Assembly: GCF_001113365.1 (NCBI RefSeq)
Contig: NZ_CKYA01000003.1
Coordinates: 165,592 to 229,591 of the forward strand
DNA length: 64,000 nt
Direction: 5' to 3'
DNA from: Streptococcus pneumoniae
GTDB taxonomy: Bacteria > Bacillota > Bacilli > Lactobacillales > Streptococcaceae
Every line of letters starts with the position of its first letter. Positions within the stretch are counted from its first letter, which is position 1. A program made the translations under genes and the position numbers. The notes beneath the pieces were generated by a model. The model made no database searches and was not told the DNA's origin. It worked only from the letters and a program-made list of their open reading frames with translations. Positions 1-7,552 of the stretch are shown piece by piece.

Positions 1-250
1 ATGCAGTTGTAACACCTAATATGAACGGAATAAGTACTGGATGGCTATTAAAAAATTCTAAATGGCGTCTTTGAGCATTGACACATTCTTCTTTACTTTT
101 ACCTTTGTATAATTTAGACAAAACTGGTGTCAATGCAAATAGAGTACTTAGACTTTGTAATCGCTCATAATTGTGAGAGAATTGAATCATCTGACAACGC
201 CAAAACATTTTATTCAAATCTTTTTTTGTTATTTTATTTTCGTTGGTCAT
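1..250 (-). CDS. PTS mannose-family IID component, N-terminal part (runs off the window)
   Basis: This is the 5' end of a membrane IID subunit of a mannose/fructose/sorbose-family phosphotransferase system; about 83 codons are present and the frame is open at the left edge. The start (MTNENKITKKDLNKMFWRCQ) and the following segment with FSHNYERLQS resemble the N-terminus of IID proteins, which pair with IIC to form the sugar channel. The ATG overlaps the IIC stop codon (ATGA), so the two are translationally coupled. It is the last visible gene of the IIA-IIB-IIC-IID operon. The sugar cannot be read from sequence, but the nearby sulfatase-maturase suggests a sulfated host-glycan sugar. Confidence 0.85.
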   Translation of the reverse strand, partial: MTNENKITKKDLNKMFWRCQMIQFSHNYERLQSLSTLFALTPVLSKLYKGKSKEECVNAQRRHLEFFNSHPVLIPFILGVTTA

Positions 251-1044
251 AAATCAAACTCTCCTTCCCCATCTGCAACAACTACACTCGATTCCTCAGA
301 ATCTCCGTTTTTTTCTATTCCACCACGATTCATTAAAATATCATACAAGGCAGCTGCTGCAAGAGCAAAAATTGCAATGCCAACAGTTGGTATTTGTAAA
401 AATGTTGCTAATGCAAAACCTAGTGTAAGAAAAATCCACATATTCTTTTTCAACATCATTGAAAGTAGCATAGCAAGACCAACTGCTGGAATAAGTTTAG
501 AAGCAACTGTCAATCCAGTTAAGGCAAAAGCTGGAATAACACCTAGTGCAGCTTCTACTGCTGGAGCACCTAACCATACTGAGATAAACACTGGCACAGC
601 TCGACTTAAAAAGAAGAATAAACCGCCCAAATACTGCAACTTATCAATTTTTCCAAATTCACCCGATTGAACAATTTTATCTGCCGTATGTACTAATGAT
701 ACATTAGTAGTCATTATAATCATACTTAGTTGTTGAACTAGAAGCGCAACAGGTACTGCAACTGCAACACCTGCAGCCTCACCACCACCTGATAAAATAC
801 CGATAGCGACACCAACAACAGCTCCTGAAATAACATCAGGTGGTTGATAGGCTCCTACATTATTTGTTCCTAACCACAATAGCTCAAGAGTACCAGCGAT
901 AATCAATCCCTGCCCTGGGTCTCCCAGCAAGAATCCTACTACTACACCTGCTAATAATGGTTTTCGAAAGCCAAGGTGTGGTCCGAACTGGTCAAGGGCA
1001 CATAGCCCCGCCCAAATCGCCACAATAAGCGCTTTGAAAATCAT
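247..1044 (-). CDS. PTS mannose-family IIC component (membrane channel)
   Basis: This 265-residue, very hydrophobic protein has the usual length and composition of IIC subunits of mannose-family PTS. The segment LGDPGQGLIIAGTLELLWLG matches the conserved IIC substrate-site region, and several further membrane helices follow. IIC binds and translocates the sugar while IIB phosphorylates it. The start has a good ribosome-binding site (AAAGGAG). It lies 56 bp after IIB and overlaps IID by 4 bp. The specific sugar is not determinable; co-location with a sulfatase-maturase favours an amino sugar or galactose derivative released from sulfated glycans, which is inference. Confidence 0.88.
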   Translation of the reverse strand: MIFKALIVAIWAGLCALDQFGPHLGFRKPLLAGVVVGFLLGDPGQGLIIAGTLELLWLGTNNVGAYQPPDVISGAVVGVAIGILSGGGEAAGVAVAVPVALLVQQLSMIIMTTNVSLVHTADKIVQSGEFGKIDKLQYLGGLFFFLSRAVPVFISVWLGAPAVEAALGVIPAFALTGLTVASKLIPAVGLAMLLSMMLKKNMWIFLTLGFALATFLQIPTVGIAIFALAAAALYDILMNRGGIEKNGDSEESSVVVADGEGEFDL

Positions 1045-1100
1045 AAGATTTTCTCCTTTCTTTTATTTTTCTTTTGAATTTAATTTAATCAATAAAGGTC

Positions 1101-1571
1101 TTAAACTAACGTTTTATAATCCACCCTAGGATCTTTAGGAACCATTTGTACATTGATATGAATTCCTTCATTCATCAAATCAACAAAGGCTTGATGTTCC
1201 TCGTCTGTTACAGAGATTGCTTTCTCTAATCTTTTACGTCCTTCTTTAAATCTCATCCCTCCTGCATTAACTTCTTTAATTTTCAATCCTTCATCTACTA
1301 AAAATTTAATATCTATGGGATTTGTAAATAATAACATCGTTCTCTTTTTGATTTCACTTTTCTTCATAACCTCAGCAAATTGACGAACTCCAAAAATAAC
1401 AACCTTAACACCAGGGGGAACGGCAAAATTTGCAACACTGTGCTGAACTGGATCATTTTTAGCTTCATCATTAATAATTAAGATTTGTTCAATTTCATAA
1501 TTACGAGTCCAAGTAGTTGCCACTTGACCATGAATCAAGCGGTCATCAATTCTAACAAGTTCTACTGCCAT
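1101..1571 (-). CDS. PTS mannose-family IIB component
   Basis: This 156-residue cytoplasmic protein accepts phosphate from IIA and passes it to the sugar. The N-terminal motif RLIHGQV places the phosphorylated histidine at His14, the diagnostic residue of mannose-family IIB domains. Length matches stand-alone IIB proteins (about 160 residues). It is separated from IIA by 14 bp and has an AGAAGGAG ribosome-binding site. No fusion or truncation is visible. Confidence 0.92.
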   Translation of the reverse strand: MAVELVRIDDRLIHGQVATTWTRNYEIEQILIINDEAKNDPVQHSVANFAVPPGVKVVIFGVRQFAEVMKKSEIKKRTMLLFTNPIDIKFLVDEGLKIKEVNAGGMRFKEGRKRLEKAISVTDEEHQAFVDLMNEGIHINVQMVPKDPRVDYKTLV

Positions 1572-1585
1572 TTCTATGTCTCCTT

Positions 1586-2008
1586 CTATAAATCAAATGA
1601 ATCTTCCTCAATAGGTTCGGAAGTTATTGCCTTATCAACAATTGACATTGTATTTGGTAATATATTTTTTATTACTTCTGTTGCCTCTAACAAGCGTAAC
1701 TCCGAGTGCATAAACAACTCAATTAACAAGGGTAAATTAAAGCCTGTTACGATCAATACATTTCCATTAGTTTCTAAAAAACGATAAGATGCATTAAACG
1801 GAGTTCCACCAATAATATCTGTCAGAATAATCCATTCCTCATCTGGATATACAGACGTAACTGTCACAATTTCTTCATACATTGATTCTATCGTCGAATC
1901 CATTGTCACTGATAACGTATTAACACGATTTTGAGAACCTAAAATCATTTCTGCACTTTCTACCGCAGCTTTTGACATCGGTCCATGACTTATAACAAGA
2001 TATCTCAT
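1586..2008 (-). CDS. PTS mannose-family IIA component
   Basis: This 140-residue protein is a EIIA-Man domain; the motif VISHGPMS places the phospho-acceptor at His8, and TDIIGGTPFNAS matches the conserved loop near the active site. It receives phosphate from HPr and passes it to IIB. It is the first gene of the PTS operon and carries a strong ribosome-binding site (TAGGAGGG). The promoter upstream has a TTGACA/TATAAT pair and a CcpA-like cre, so the operon is probably catabolite repressed and controlled by the divergent DeoR regulator. Confidence 0.92.
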   Translation of the reverse strand: MRYLVISHGPMSKAAVESAEMILGSQNRVNTLSVTMDSTIESMYEEIVTVTSVYPDEEWIILTDIIGGTPFNASYRFLETNGNVLIVTGFNLPLLIELFMHSELRLLEATEVIKNILPNTMSIVDKAITSEPIEEDSFDL

Positions 2009-2031
2009 CTTTTCCCTCCTAAATTATATTT

Positions 2032-2080
2032 ATGACATCGCTTACAATATTAATTATAATCTTTTTTAATCATTTGTCAA
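2032..2080 (-). promoter_or_regulatory. PTS operon promoter with cre-like CcpA site
   Basis: Read on the minus strand there is a -35 TTGACA (2080-2075), a 16-bp spacer and a -10 TATAAT (2058-2053). Just downstream, TTGTAAGCGATGTCAT (2047-2032) fits the cre consensus WTGNNARCGNWWWCAW except at one W position. A cre overlapping the transcription start is the standard arrangement for CcpA repression of sugar operons. Confidence 0.65.
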
Positions 2081-2084
2081 CACT

Positions 2085-2179
2085 TTTTGTTCTATTTTTG
2101 TTATTTTTTTCTTAATAATGTTAGATGTTATTATCTTTTGTTCTTTTTAAGTGTTATTTTATGTCCTTTTGTGCTTTTT
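2085..2179. promoter_or_regulatory. Three repeats of TTTTGTKCTWTTT, candidate DeoR operator
   Basis: Near-identical copies start at 2085 (TTTTGTTCTATTT), 2136 (TTTTGTTCTTTTT) and 2167 (TTTTGTGCTTTTT), all on the plus strand between the divergent PTS and DeoR promoters. Start-to-start distances are 51 and 31 bp, close to whole helical turns. DeoR-family repressors often bind T-rich direct repeats, so these are candidate operators; that assignment is inference. Confidence 0.4.
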
Positions 2180-2181
2180 GG

Positions 2182-2210
2182 TTGAAAAAATGACATTTTA
2201 ATGATATTAT
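2182..2210 (+). promoter_or_regulatory. Promoter of the DeoR-type regulator gene
   Basis: TTGAAA (2182-2187), a 17-bp spacer and TATTAT (2205-2210) lie 32 bp upstream of the DeoR start, followed by AAGAAGGAAT as ribosome-binding site. The third T-rich repeat abuts the -35, which fits autoregulation. Confidence 0.6.
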
Positions 2211-2241
2211 AAATTCAAAAGATAACAAGAAGGAATCTACT

Positions 2242-3012
2242 ATGAAAAAAAATGAGCGAATAAAATTTATCCTAGATACAGTAAACGTTAAAGGCTATGT
2301 CTCAATCCAAGAACTTGCTCAACATCTCAATGTATCAACTATGACAATCCGACGCTATTTAACTGAACTAGAAGAAAAAGATGAATTAATAAAGGTTCAT
2401 GGCGGAGCAGAAAGTAAATTAGTTCGAAACGAAAAATCACAATTTGAAAAACAATCCTTATACATGAACGAGAAAAAAGAAATCGCAGATATCGCTTCTC
2501 ACTTTATTAAACCTGGTGAAACTATCTTTATCGGTTCTGGAACAACATTAGAACAATTAGCATATAAAATCACTGAAGAAGATATACGAGTTGTTACTAA
2601 CAGCTGGCCTGTTTTCGTCATACTAAATCAAAAAAATTTTAAGGAATTAGTATTAGTAGGCGGAACATATCGTGAACGAACAGGTGCATTTGTCGGAAAA
2701 ACAGCATTTAATTGTTTAGAATCAATGAATTTTACTAAAGCTTTCATCAGCTGTAATGCTATATATGGTACAAACATCTCAACATTCACTGAAAGTGCCG
2801 GGGATATACAAACCGCAGCCTTAAATAAAGCACAAGAAAAGTTTTTACTAGTAGATCATTCAAAGTTTAATAAAATCGATTTCTATCAATTTTACAATTT
2901 AGAAGATATTAACTATTTGATTACTGACCACAATATAGAAGAAAAAACAATTGCGAAATACTCTCAATTTGTTAAAATTTTATCATCGAAAACAATAGAT
3001 TCTCTTTTGTAA
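2242..3012 (+). CDS. DeoR-family transcriptional regulator of the divergent PTS
   Basis: This 256-residue protein has the typical DeoR layout: an N-terminal helix-turn-helix (residues about 5-55, with VSIQELAQHLNVSTMTIRRY) ending in the family hallmark HGGA, then a sugar-phosphate-sensing domain with FIGSGTT and VGGTYR. DeoR proteins usually repress sugar-uptake operons and release DNA on binding a phosphorylated sugar. It is transcribed away from the PTS operon and 20 bp upstream of the maturase gene, so it probably controls both. Three T-rich repeats between the divergent promoters are candidate operators. Confidence 0.88.
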   Translation: MKKNERIKFILDTVNVKGYVSIQELAQHLNVSTMTIRRYLTELEEKDELIKVHGGAESKLVRNEKSQFEKQSLYMNEKKEIADIASHFIKPGETIFIGSGTTLEQLAYKITEEDIRVVTNSWPVFVILNQKNFKELVLVGGTYRERTGAFVGKTAFNCLESMNFTKAFISCNAIYGTNISTFTESAGDIQTAALNKAQEKFLLVDHSKFNKIDFYQFYNLEDINYLITDHNIEEKTIAKYSQFVKILSSKTIDSLL

Positions 3013-3032
3013 ATCTAAAGTAGGAAATAGAC

Positions 3033-4148
3033 ATGAAAAAGATATCCGTACTAATCAAACCATCCTCATCTCTTTGTAATATTCGGTGTAAATATTGTTT
3101 TTATGCTGATGTAACTTCATTACGAGAAGTTCGTTCCTATGGAAAAATGAAACCCGAGACTACTGAAAAAATGATTGAACATTTATTTATAGATTTAGCT
3201 GACGGAGATGAGTTGTCCATAGGCTTCCAAGGAGGGGAGCCTACCTTAGCAGGATTATCTTATTTTAAGCATCTTATCACTTGCGTACAAAAACAGACAA
3301 AAAAAGTTTCTGTACATTATTCAATACAAACAAACGGAATTCTTATCAACAAAAAATGGTGTGAATTTCTCAAAGAGAATAACTTTTTAGTCGGTTTATC
3401 AATAGATGGAACACCAATTCTACATGATATGAGTCGACTTGACCCAAGAGGTAGAGGAACATTCCAAAAAGTAATACAGACAAAACGTCTTTTTGATGAT
3501 TACTCAATCGATTATAATGTGCTTTGTGTTTTAACACAAGAATTAGCTCAACACGCAAAAGATATCTTTATTTTTTTAAAACAAGAAAATATCCACTATG
3601 TCCAATTTATCCCTTGCTTAGATGAACTAAATCCAAGCGAAAAAAGTGCTTATGCACTTACTCCTCAGAAATTCTTTCAATTCTACCATGACATCTTACC
3701 TCTTTGGCTAACTGAATTAGCTAGCGGGCACTATATATCCATTAAATTATTTGATGATATTTTTAATTTAATTGTAAGAAAAGAAGTAAACGCTTGCGGG
3801 CTTGTCGGAAATTGCAGTATTCAATATGTCATAGAAGGAGACGGAAGTGTCTATCCTTGCGATTTTTTCGCTTTGGATGAATACAGAATGGGCTTCATCC
3901 AAGAAATGGGATTGAAAGAACTCCTTTCTAGCAAAATTGCTAAACAATTTTTATATTCTCGTCCACTATCGAAAATTCCTTCCAAATGTACATCCTGCCC
4001 TTTTCTAAACATATGTCGTGGTGGATGTAAGCGAATGAAAAATTCAATGTACGTTGATGAAAAAAGTGATTTCTGTGGCTATCAATCCTTTTTAAATGAA
4101 TTTATACCTAAAATAACTAACATAATGGATTTGATAAATAATTATTAA
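3033..4148 (+). CDS. Anaerobic sulfatase-maturating radical-SAM enzyme (anSME)
   Basis: This 371-residue protein is a radical S-adenosylmethionine enzyme of the anSME type, which converts a Cys or Ser in sulfatases to catalytic formylglycine. The cluster motif CNIRCKYC supplies Cys15, Cys19 and Cys22, followed by the GGEPT motif that contacts SAM. The C-terminal half has SPASM-type cysteines for two auxiliary clusters (CGLVGNC, YPCDFF, CTSC, NICRGGC). Length matches anSMEs (about 370-400). It follows the DeoR gene by 20 bp. No sulfatase is in this window, so the substrate is probably just beyond the left edge or elsewhere. A different SPASM peptide-modifying role is less likely. Confidence 0.85.
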   Translation: MKKISVLIKPSSSLCNIRCKYCFYADVTSLREVRSYGKMKPETTEKMIEHLFIDLADGDELSIGFQGGEPTLAGLSYFKHLITCVQKQTKKVSVHYSIQTNGILINKKWCEFLKENNFLVGLSIDGTPILHDMSRLDPRGRGTFQKVIQTKRLFDDYSIDYNVLCVLTQELAQHAKDIFIFLKQENIHYVQFIPCLDELNPSEKSAYALTPQKFFQFYHDILPLWLTELASGHYISIKLFDDIFNLIVRKEVNACGLVGNCSIQYVIEGDGSVYPCDFFALDEYRMGFIQEMGLKELLSSKIAKQFLYSRPLSKIPSKCTSCPFLNICRGGCKRMKNSMYVDEKSDFCGYQSFLNEFIPKITNIMDLINNY

Positions 4149-4156
4149 TCTATGCA

Positions 4157-4209
4157 AAAATGAGTGACTGAAATAATCTGTTCTCCAGAATATTTCAGTC
4201 ACTCATTTT
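4157..4209. terminator. Bidirectional terminator between anSME and mutL
   Basis: AAAATGAGTGACTGAAATA pairs perfectly with TATTTCAGTCACTCATTTT around a 15-nt loop. The A/T ends provide U-tracts on both strands, so it can end both convergent transcripts. Confidence 0.85.
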
Positions 4210-4285
4210 CATGCTAAATTAAAATCCAATTTTTGTATATCTAATAATCTCAGCAAATCTTCTATTATCTCACTTCAAACATCAT

Positions 4286-6235
4286 TTAATATTTCCCCAA
4301 CTCACGGAGACTGGTGTGATTTTCCTGAATACGTCGGAACATCTTTTCCATATCCGACTTGGTAAAATGCACCAAAACAGGCCTTCCGTGAGGACAGTTA
4401 TAGGGATTGTCACATTGAGAAAGCTGATAGAGGAGTTGTCTAGCTGAATGATCATCAATACGATGATTGGCCTTGATAGATCGCTTGCAAGACATCATGA
4501 TAGCCAGTTCTGCTCGGTATTTCTTGATAGAAACTTCCTTGGTCAAAAGGAGCATGTCGCACATCTCATAGATGCCTGATTCAATATCTTCTTCTGCCAT
4601 CCAAATAGGATGTTCACGCAGGATAAATTGATTTTCTCCGTACTCTGCTAGAAAGACGCCCACTTCCTCTAAGAGAGGCATTCTCTCCCTGAGACGAAGG
4701 GCATCATCTGCAGGAAATTCAAAGATGTAAGGTACTAGGAGTTGCTGCTGGCTCTGGTCAACATTCCCAATACTTTCACGGTACTCCTCGTACTTAACCC
4801 GTTCCTGAGCCGCATGCTGGTCTATGATGTAGAGTCCATCTCGCCCTTGGGCAAAGAGATAGGTTCCATGCATTTGCCCGAAAAATTCCAACTCTGGGAA
4901 GCTTGATGATTCTTCTCGCTCCAGCTTGTCATAGGCCTTATCCAGACTGGCTAAATCTAGCTCTGGATGGTCTAGTTGGTCATAATTAGCAGGCTTTCTC
5001 TCTGCAAAATGCAGTTTTGCCGGCTTAGTCAATTGATCCAAGGTTTCTTTGGCAAACAGAGTCAAATCCTGCCTTTCCTCAGTCAATTCCACCTGATAAT
5101 CAGCCACCTCAGCTTGACTAGGTCTTGTAGGCTCAGTTTTCTCATAGTAGAGCGTATTTTCTTTGAGTGGGAGAATGGTCTGCTCCACCTTCTCACGATT
5201 GCGCACGGTCGATTTGGCAAGATTTTCCAAGGCATCAGGTATCAAAGTTTGCTCCTTGAGACTATTTGCAATAGCTTCTGAGACTAGCGTCATCAGTTCT
5301 TTTTCCTTGGAAATCCGCACCTCTTGCTTGGTTGGATGCACATTGACATCCGCTAGATAAGGGTCTATATGGATGTGAATGACAGCCAGTGGAAAACGCC
5401 CCACCATAAGCTTGCTGCCATAACCATCTAAAATAGCACGATTGAGCAGGAAGTTTTTGATATAACGGCCATTGATGAAGAGGCTGATATAGTTGCGATT
5501 GGCCCGAGTTAACTCAGGCAAGGACACAAAACCTGAAATTTCGAAATCTAGGTCAGAATTCTCAATTTCAATCATCTTCTTGGCACTCGCCAAACCGTAA
5601 ATCCCTGCGATAGCTTGGCGCAATTGACCTGTTCCCGCTGTTCGCGTCATTTCCTTGCCATCACTAATTAAACTGAAAGAAATCTCAGGATGGGCCAAAC
5701 CCAGACGATTGACAATATCAATGATATGAGACAGCTCCGCTTGCTGGCTCTTCATATACTTGAGGCGGGCAGGCGTGTTAAAAAAGAGATCCTCTACACA
5801 AACCTTGGTTCCCACAGGACTAGTCGCTGGGATGACTTCTTCAACTTCTCCCCCACGCGCGACTAGCTTAGTTCCGTGACTTGCACCATCCATAGCCGTC
5901 AACAGAGTCAGTACACTGACAGACGCGATAGAAGGCAGAGCTTCACCACGAAAACCAAGCGTCCGAATCCGAAAAAGATCTGCTTGATTTTTTATCTTAC
6001 TGGTCGCATGACGACGCAAGGCCAATTCCACCTCATCGTGGGCAATTCCATGACCATTATCTGTGATTTGAATCTTCTTGAGACCAGCTTCCTCAATCTC
6101 AATGATAATCTGACTAGAACCCGCGTCAATGGCGTTTTCTACCAGCTCCTTAACAACGCTAGCTGGACGCTCGATAACCTCTCCTGCCGCGATCTGGTTT
6201 GCCAGCACCTCTGGCAATTCAATAATATGAGACAT
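4286..6235 (-). CDS. mutL: DNA mismatch repair protein MutL (HexB)
   Basis: This 649-residue protein couples MutS mismatch recognition to strand repair. The N-terminal GHKL ATPase motifs are clear: NAIDAG, DNGHGI and GFRGEALPSIASV, followed by GTKV and the FFNTPARLKY segment. A variable linker (about 330-440) leads to the C-terminal dimerisation domain with QHAAQERVKYEEYR and CPHGRP. Length equals pneumococcal HexB. It ends near a bidirectional terminator. In pneumococcus the gene downstream of hexB is different (rib/ruvA, from memory), so the left flank here is an accessory insertion point. Confidence 0.97.
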   Translation of the reverse strand: MSHIIELPEVLANQIAAGEVIERPASVVKELVENAIDAGSSQIIIEIEEAGLKKIQITDNGHGIAHDEVELALRRHATSKIKNQADLFRIRTLGFRGEALPSIASVSVLTLLTAMDGASHGTKLVARGGEVEEVIPATSPVGTKVCVEDLFFNTPARLKYMKSQQAELSHIIDIVNRLGLAHPEISFSLISDGKEMTRTAGTGQLRQAIAGIYGLASAKKMIEIENSDLDFEISGFVSLPELTRANRNYISLFINGRYIKNFLLNRAILDGYGSKLMVGRFPLAVIHIHIDPYLADVNVHPTKQEVRISKEKELMTLVSEAIANSLKEQTLIPDALENLAKSTVRNREKVEQTILPLKENTLYYEKTEPTRPSQAEVADYQVELTEERQDLTLFAKETLDQLTKPAKLHFAERKPANYDQLDHPELDLASLDKAYDKLEREESSSFPELEFFGQMHGTYLFAQGRDGLYIIDQHAAQERVKYEEYRESIGNVDQSQQQLLVPYIFEFPADDALRLRERMPLLEEVGVFLAEYGENQFILREHPIWMAEEDIESGIYEMCDMLLLTKEVSIKKYRAELAIMMSCKRSIKANHRIDDHSARQLLYQLSQCDNPYNCPHGRPVLVHFTKSDMEKMFRRIQENHTSLRELGKY

Positions 6236-6441
6236 CTTTCAGCCCCTTTCTGTATCTGTTTTCCTAGAAATTGATTAGTGCTATTATACCATATTTCAGA
6301 TAGGACAGAAAAGCTAGCACCACATAGAAGCCAAATCCCTCCACATAGACAAAGTCCCTTGCCAGGTGTCGTAAAATAGTGTTTAATAAAGGTGTACAAG
6401 AAGTGATCACAATTTTGTATAAAAAACAAGGAGAGAAATTT

Positions 6442-6882
6442 ATGAAAGTAGAACTACAGATTAGTGAAACTTACGAAGAGGAAAGACTGATTGTCCAAGC
6501 ACCTCAAGAAACCGAAAAAGTCCAAAAAGTCATCGAGTTCGCAGAAAATCTGGACCGAACAGAAACAATTAAAGGGAAAATCGATAATCAGGTCTATCTC
6601 GTTGAGATTGGCAAGATTCAACGCTTCTATATCGAGAATCGGAAGGTTCTAGCAGAAACGGCGAGTCAGACCTACACCATTGACTTACGACTCTATCAGA
6701 TCCTTGAAATTCTGCCAAACAATTTTATCCAAATTTCCCAATCAGAAATCATCAATATCAACTCAATCTCTCATCTCAAGCTTACGCCCAACGGTCTGGT
6801 AGAAATCTTTCTAAAAAACGAAAGCTTCACCTATTCTTCACGCCGTTATCTAAAAACCATCAAGGAGAAATTAGAACTATGA
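6442..6882 (+). CDS. LytTR-family DNA-binding regulator
   Basis: This 146-residue protein has a C-terminal LytTR DNA-binding domain (roughly residues 45-145; FIQISQSEIININSI and FTYSSRRYLKTIKEKL are typical). There is no receiver domain, so it is not a classical response regulator. The start chosen (MKVELQISETYEEERL) has AAGGAGAG upstream; a longer in-frame start at 6379 lacks support. It overlaps the next gene by 4 bp (ATGA). Such LytTR plus membrane-protein pairs (HdrRM and BrsRM in S. mutans) are called LytTR regulatory systems; the membrane partner holds the regulator inactive. Confidence 0.85.
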   Translation: MKVELQISETYEEERLIVQAPQETEKVQKVIEFAENLDRTETIKGKIDNQVYLVEIGKIQRFYIENRKVLAETASQTYTIDLRLYQILEILPNNFIQISQSEIININSISHLKLTPNGLVEIFLKNESFTYSSRRYLKTIKEKLEL

Positions 6883-7337
6883 AAAAACAAATCTTCCACG
6901 CCGCAGCTACTGGTGTCCTCATCGGCCTCATCCTCTCTATCATCTTTTCACTCATTTATGCACCAAATACCTACGCACCACTAAATCCCTACTCTATCAT
7001 CGGCCAAGTGATGGCTCAACATCAGGTTCACGGTGCCCTGGTCTTGCTCTACTGTACTCTTATCTGGGCAGCCATCGGTATTCTCTTCAACTTTGGTAAA
7101 CGATTATTCAGCCGTGACTGGAGCATGCTTCGTGCCACTCTGACTCATTTCTTCCTTATGCTGGCTGGCTTTGTCCCACTAGCAACTCTGGCTGGTTGGT
7201 TCCCCTTCCACTGGTTCTTCTATCTCCAGCTCATTATCGAGTTTGCGATTGTCTACCTCATCATTTGGGCTATTCTCTATAAAAGAGAGGCTAAAAAAGT
7301 GGATCACATCAATCAACTCTTGGAGCATAGAAAATAG
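6879..7337 (+). CDS. DUF3021-type membrane inhibitor partner of the LytTR regulator
   Basis: This 152-residue protein has four predicted membrane helices (about residues 7-27, 50-70, 85-108 and 112-135) and a short basic tail, fitting the DUF3021 family. Its start overlaps the stop of the LytTR gene, which indicates fixed stoichiometry. By analogy with HdrM and BrsM it probably sequesters or inhibits the regulator until an unknown membrane signal arrives. A terminator follows directly. Confidence 0.75.
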   Translation: MKKQIFHAAATGVLIGLILSIIFSLIYAPNTYAPLNPYSIIGQVMAQHQVHGALVLLYCTLIWAAIGILFNFGKRLFSRDWSMLRATLTHFFLMLAGFVPLATLAGWFPFHWFFYLQLIIEFAIVYLIIWAILYKREAKKVDHINQLLEHRK

Positions 7338-7357
7338 GAACCTCATAATAAGCAAAT

Positions 7358-7385
7358 CCGAGAAAGAAACTTCTCGGTTTTTCTT
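7358..7385 (+). terminator. Terminator of the LytTR/DUF3021 operon
   Basis: CCGAGAA and TTCTCGG form a 7-bp stem with a 6-nt loop, followed by TTTTTCTTT. Confidence 0.8.
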
Positions 7386-7473
7386 TATCCTGCTGCACCT
7401 TACTATCATAGCAGTTATTTTCAGATCTTCTTTGTAAATTTTCTGTAATTTTCTATCTTTTTTCAAAATATTC

Positions 7474-7534
7474 TTGCATTTTCCCAAAGTTTTTTGTAGA
7501 ATATAGATTACATATCCAGATTATTCTGAAAATT
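7474..7534 (+). promoter_or_regulatory. Promoter of the Nramp-related gene with CodY-like box
   Basis: TTGCAT (7474-7479), 17-bp spacer, TAGAAT (7497-7502). Between the -10 and the ribosome-binding site, ATTATTCTGAAAATT (7520-7534) matches 13 of 15 positions of the CodY box AATTTTCWGAAAATT. CodY control is inferred from this match only. Confidence 0.45.
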
Positions 7535-7552
7535 CAAAAAGGAGTATTTATC

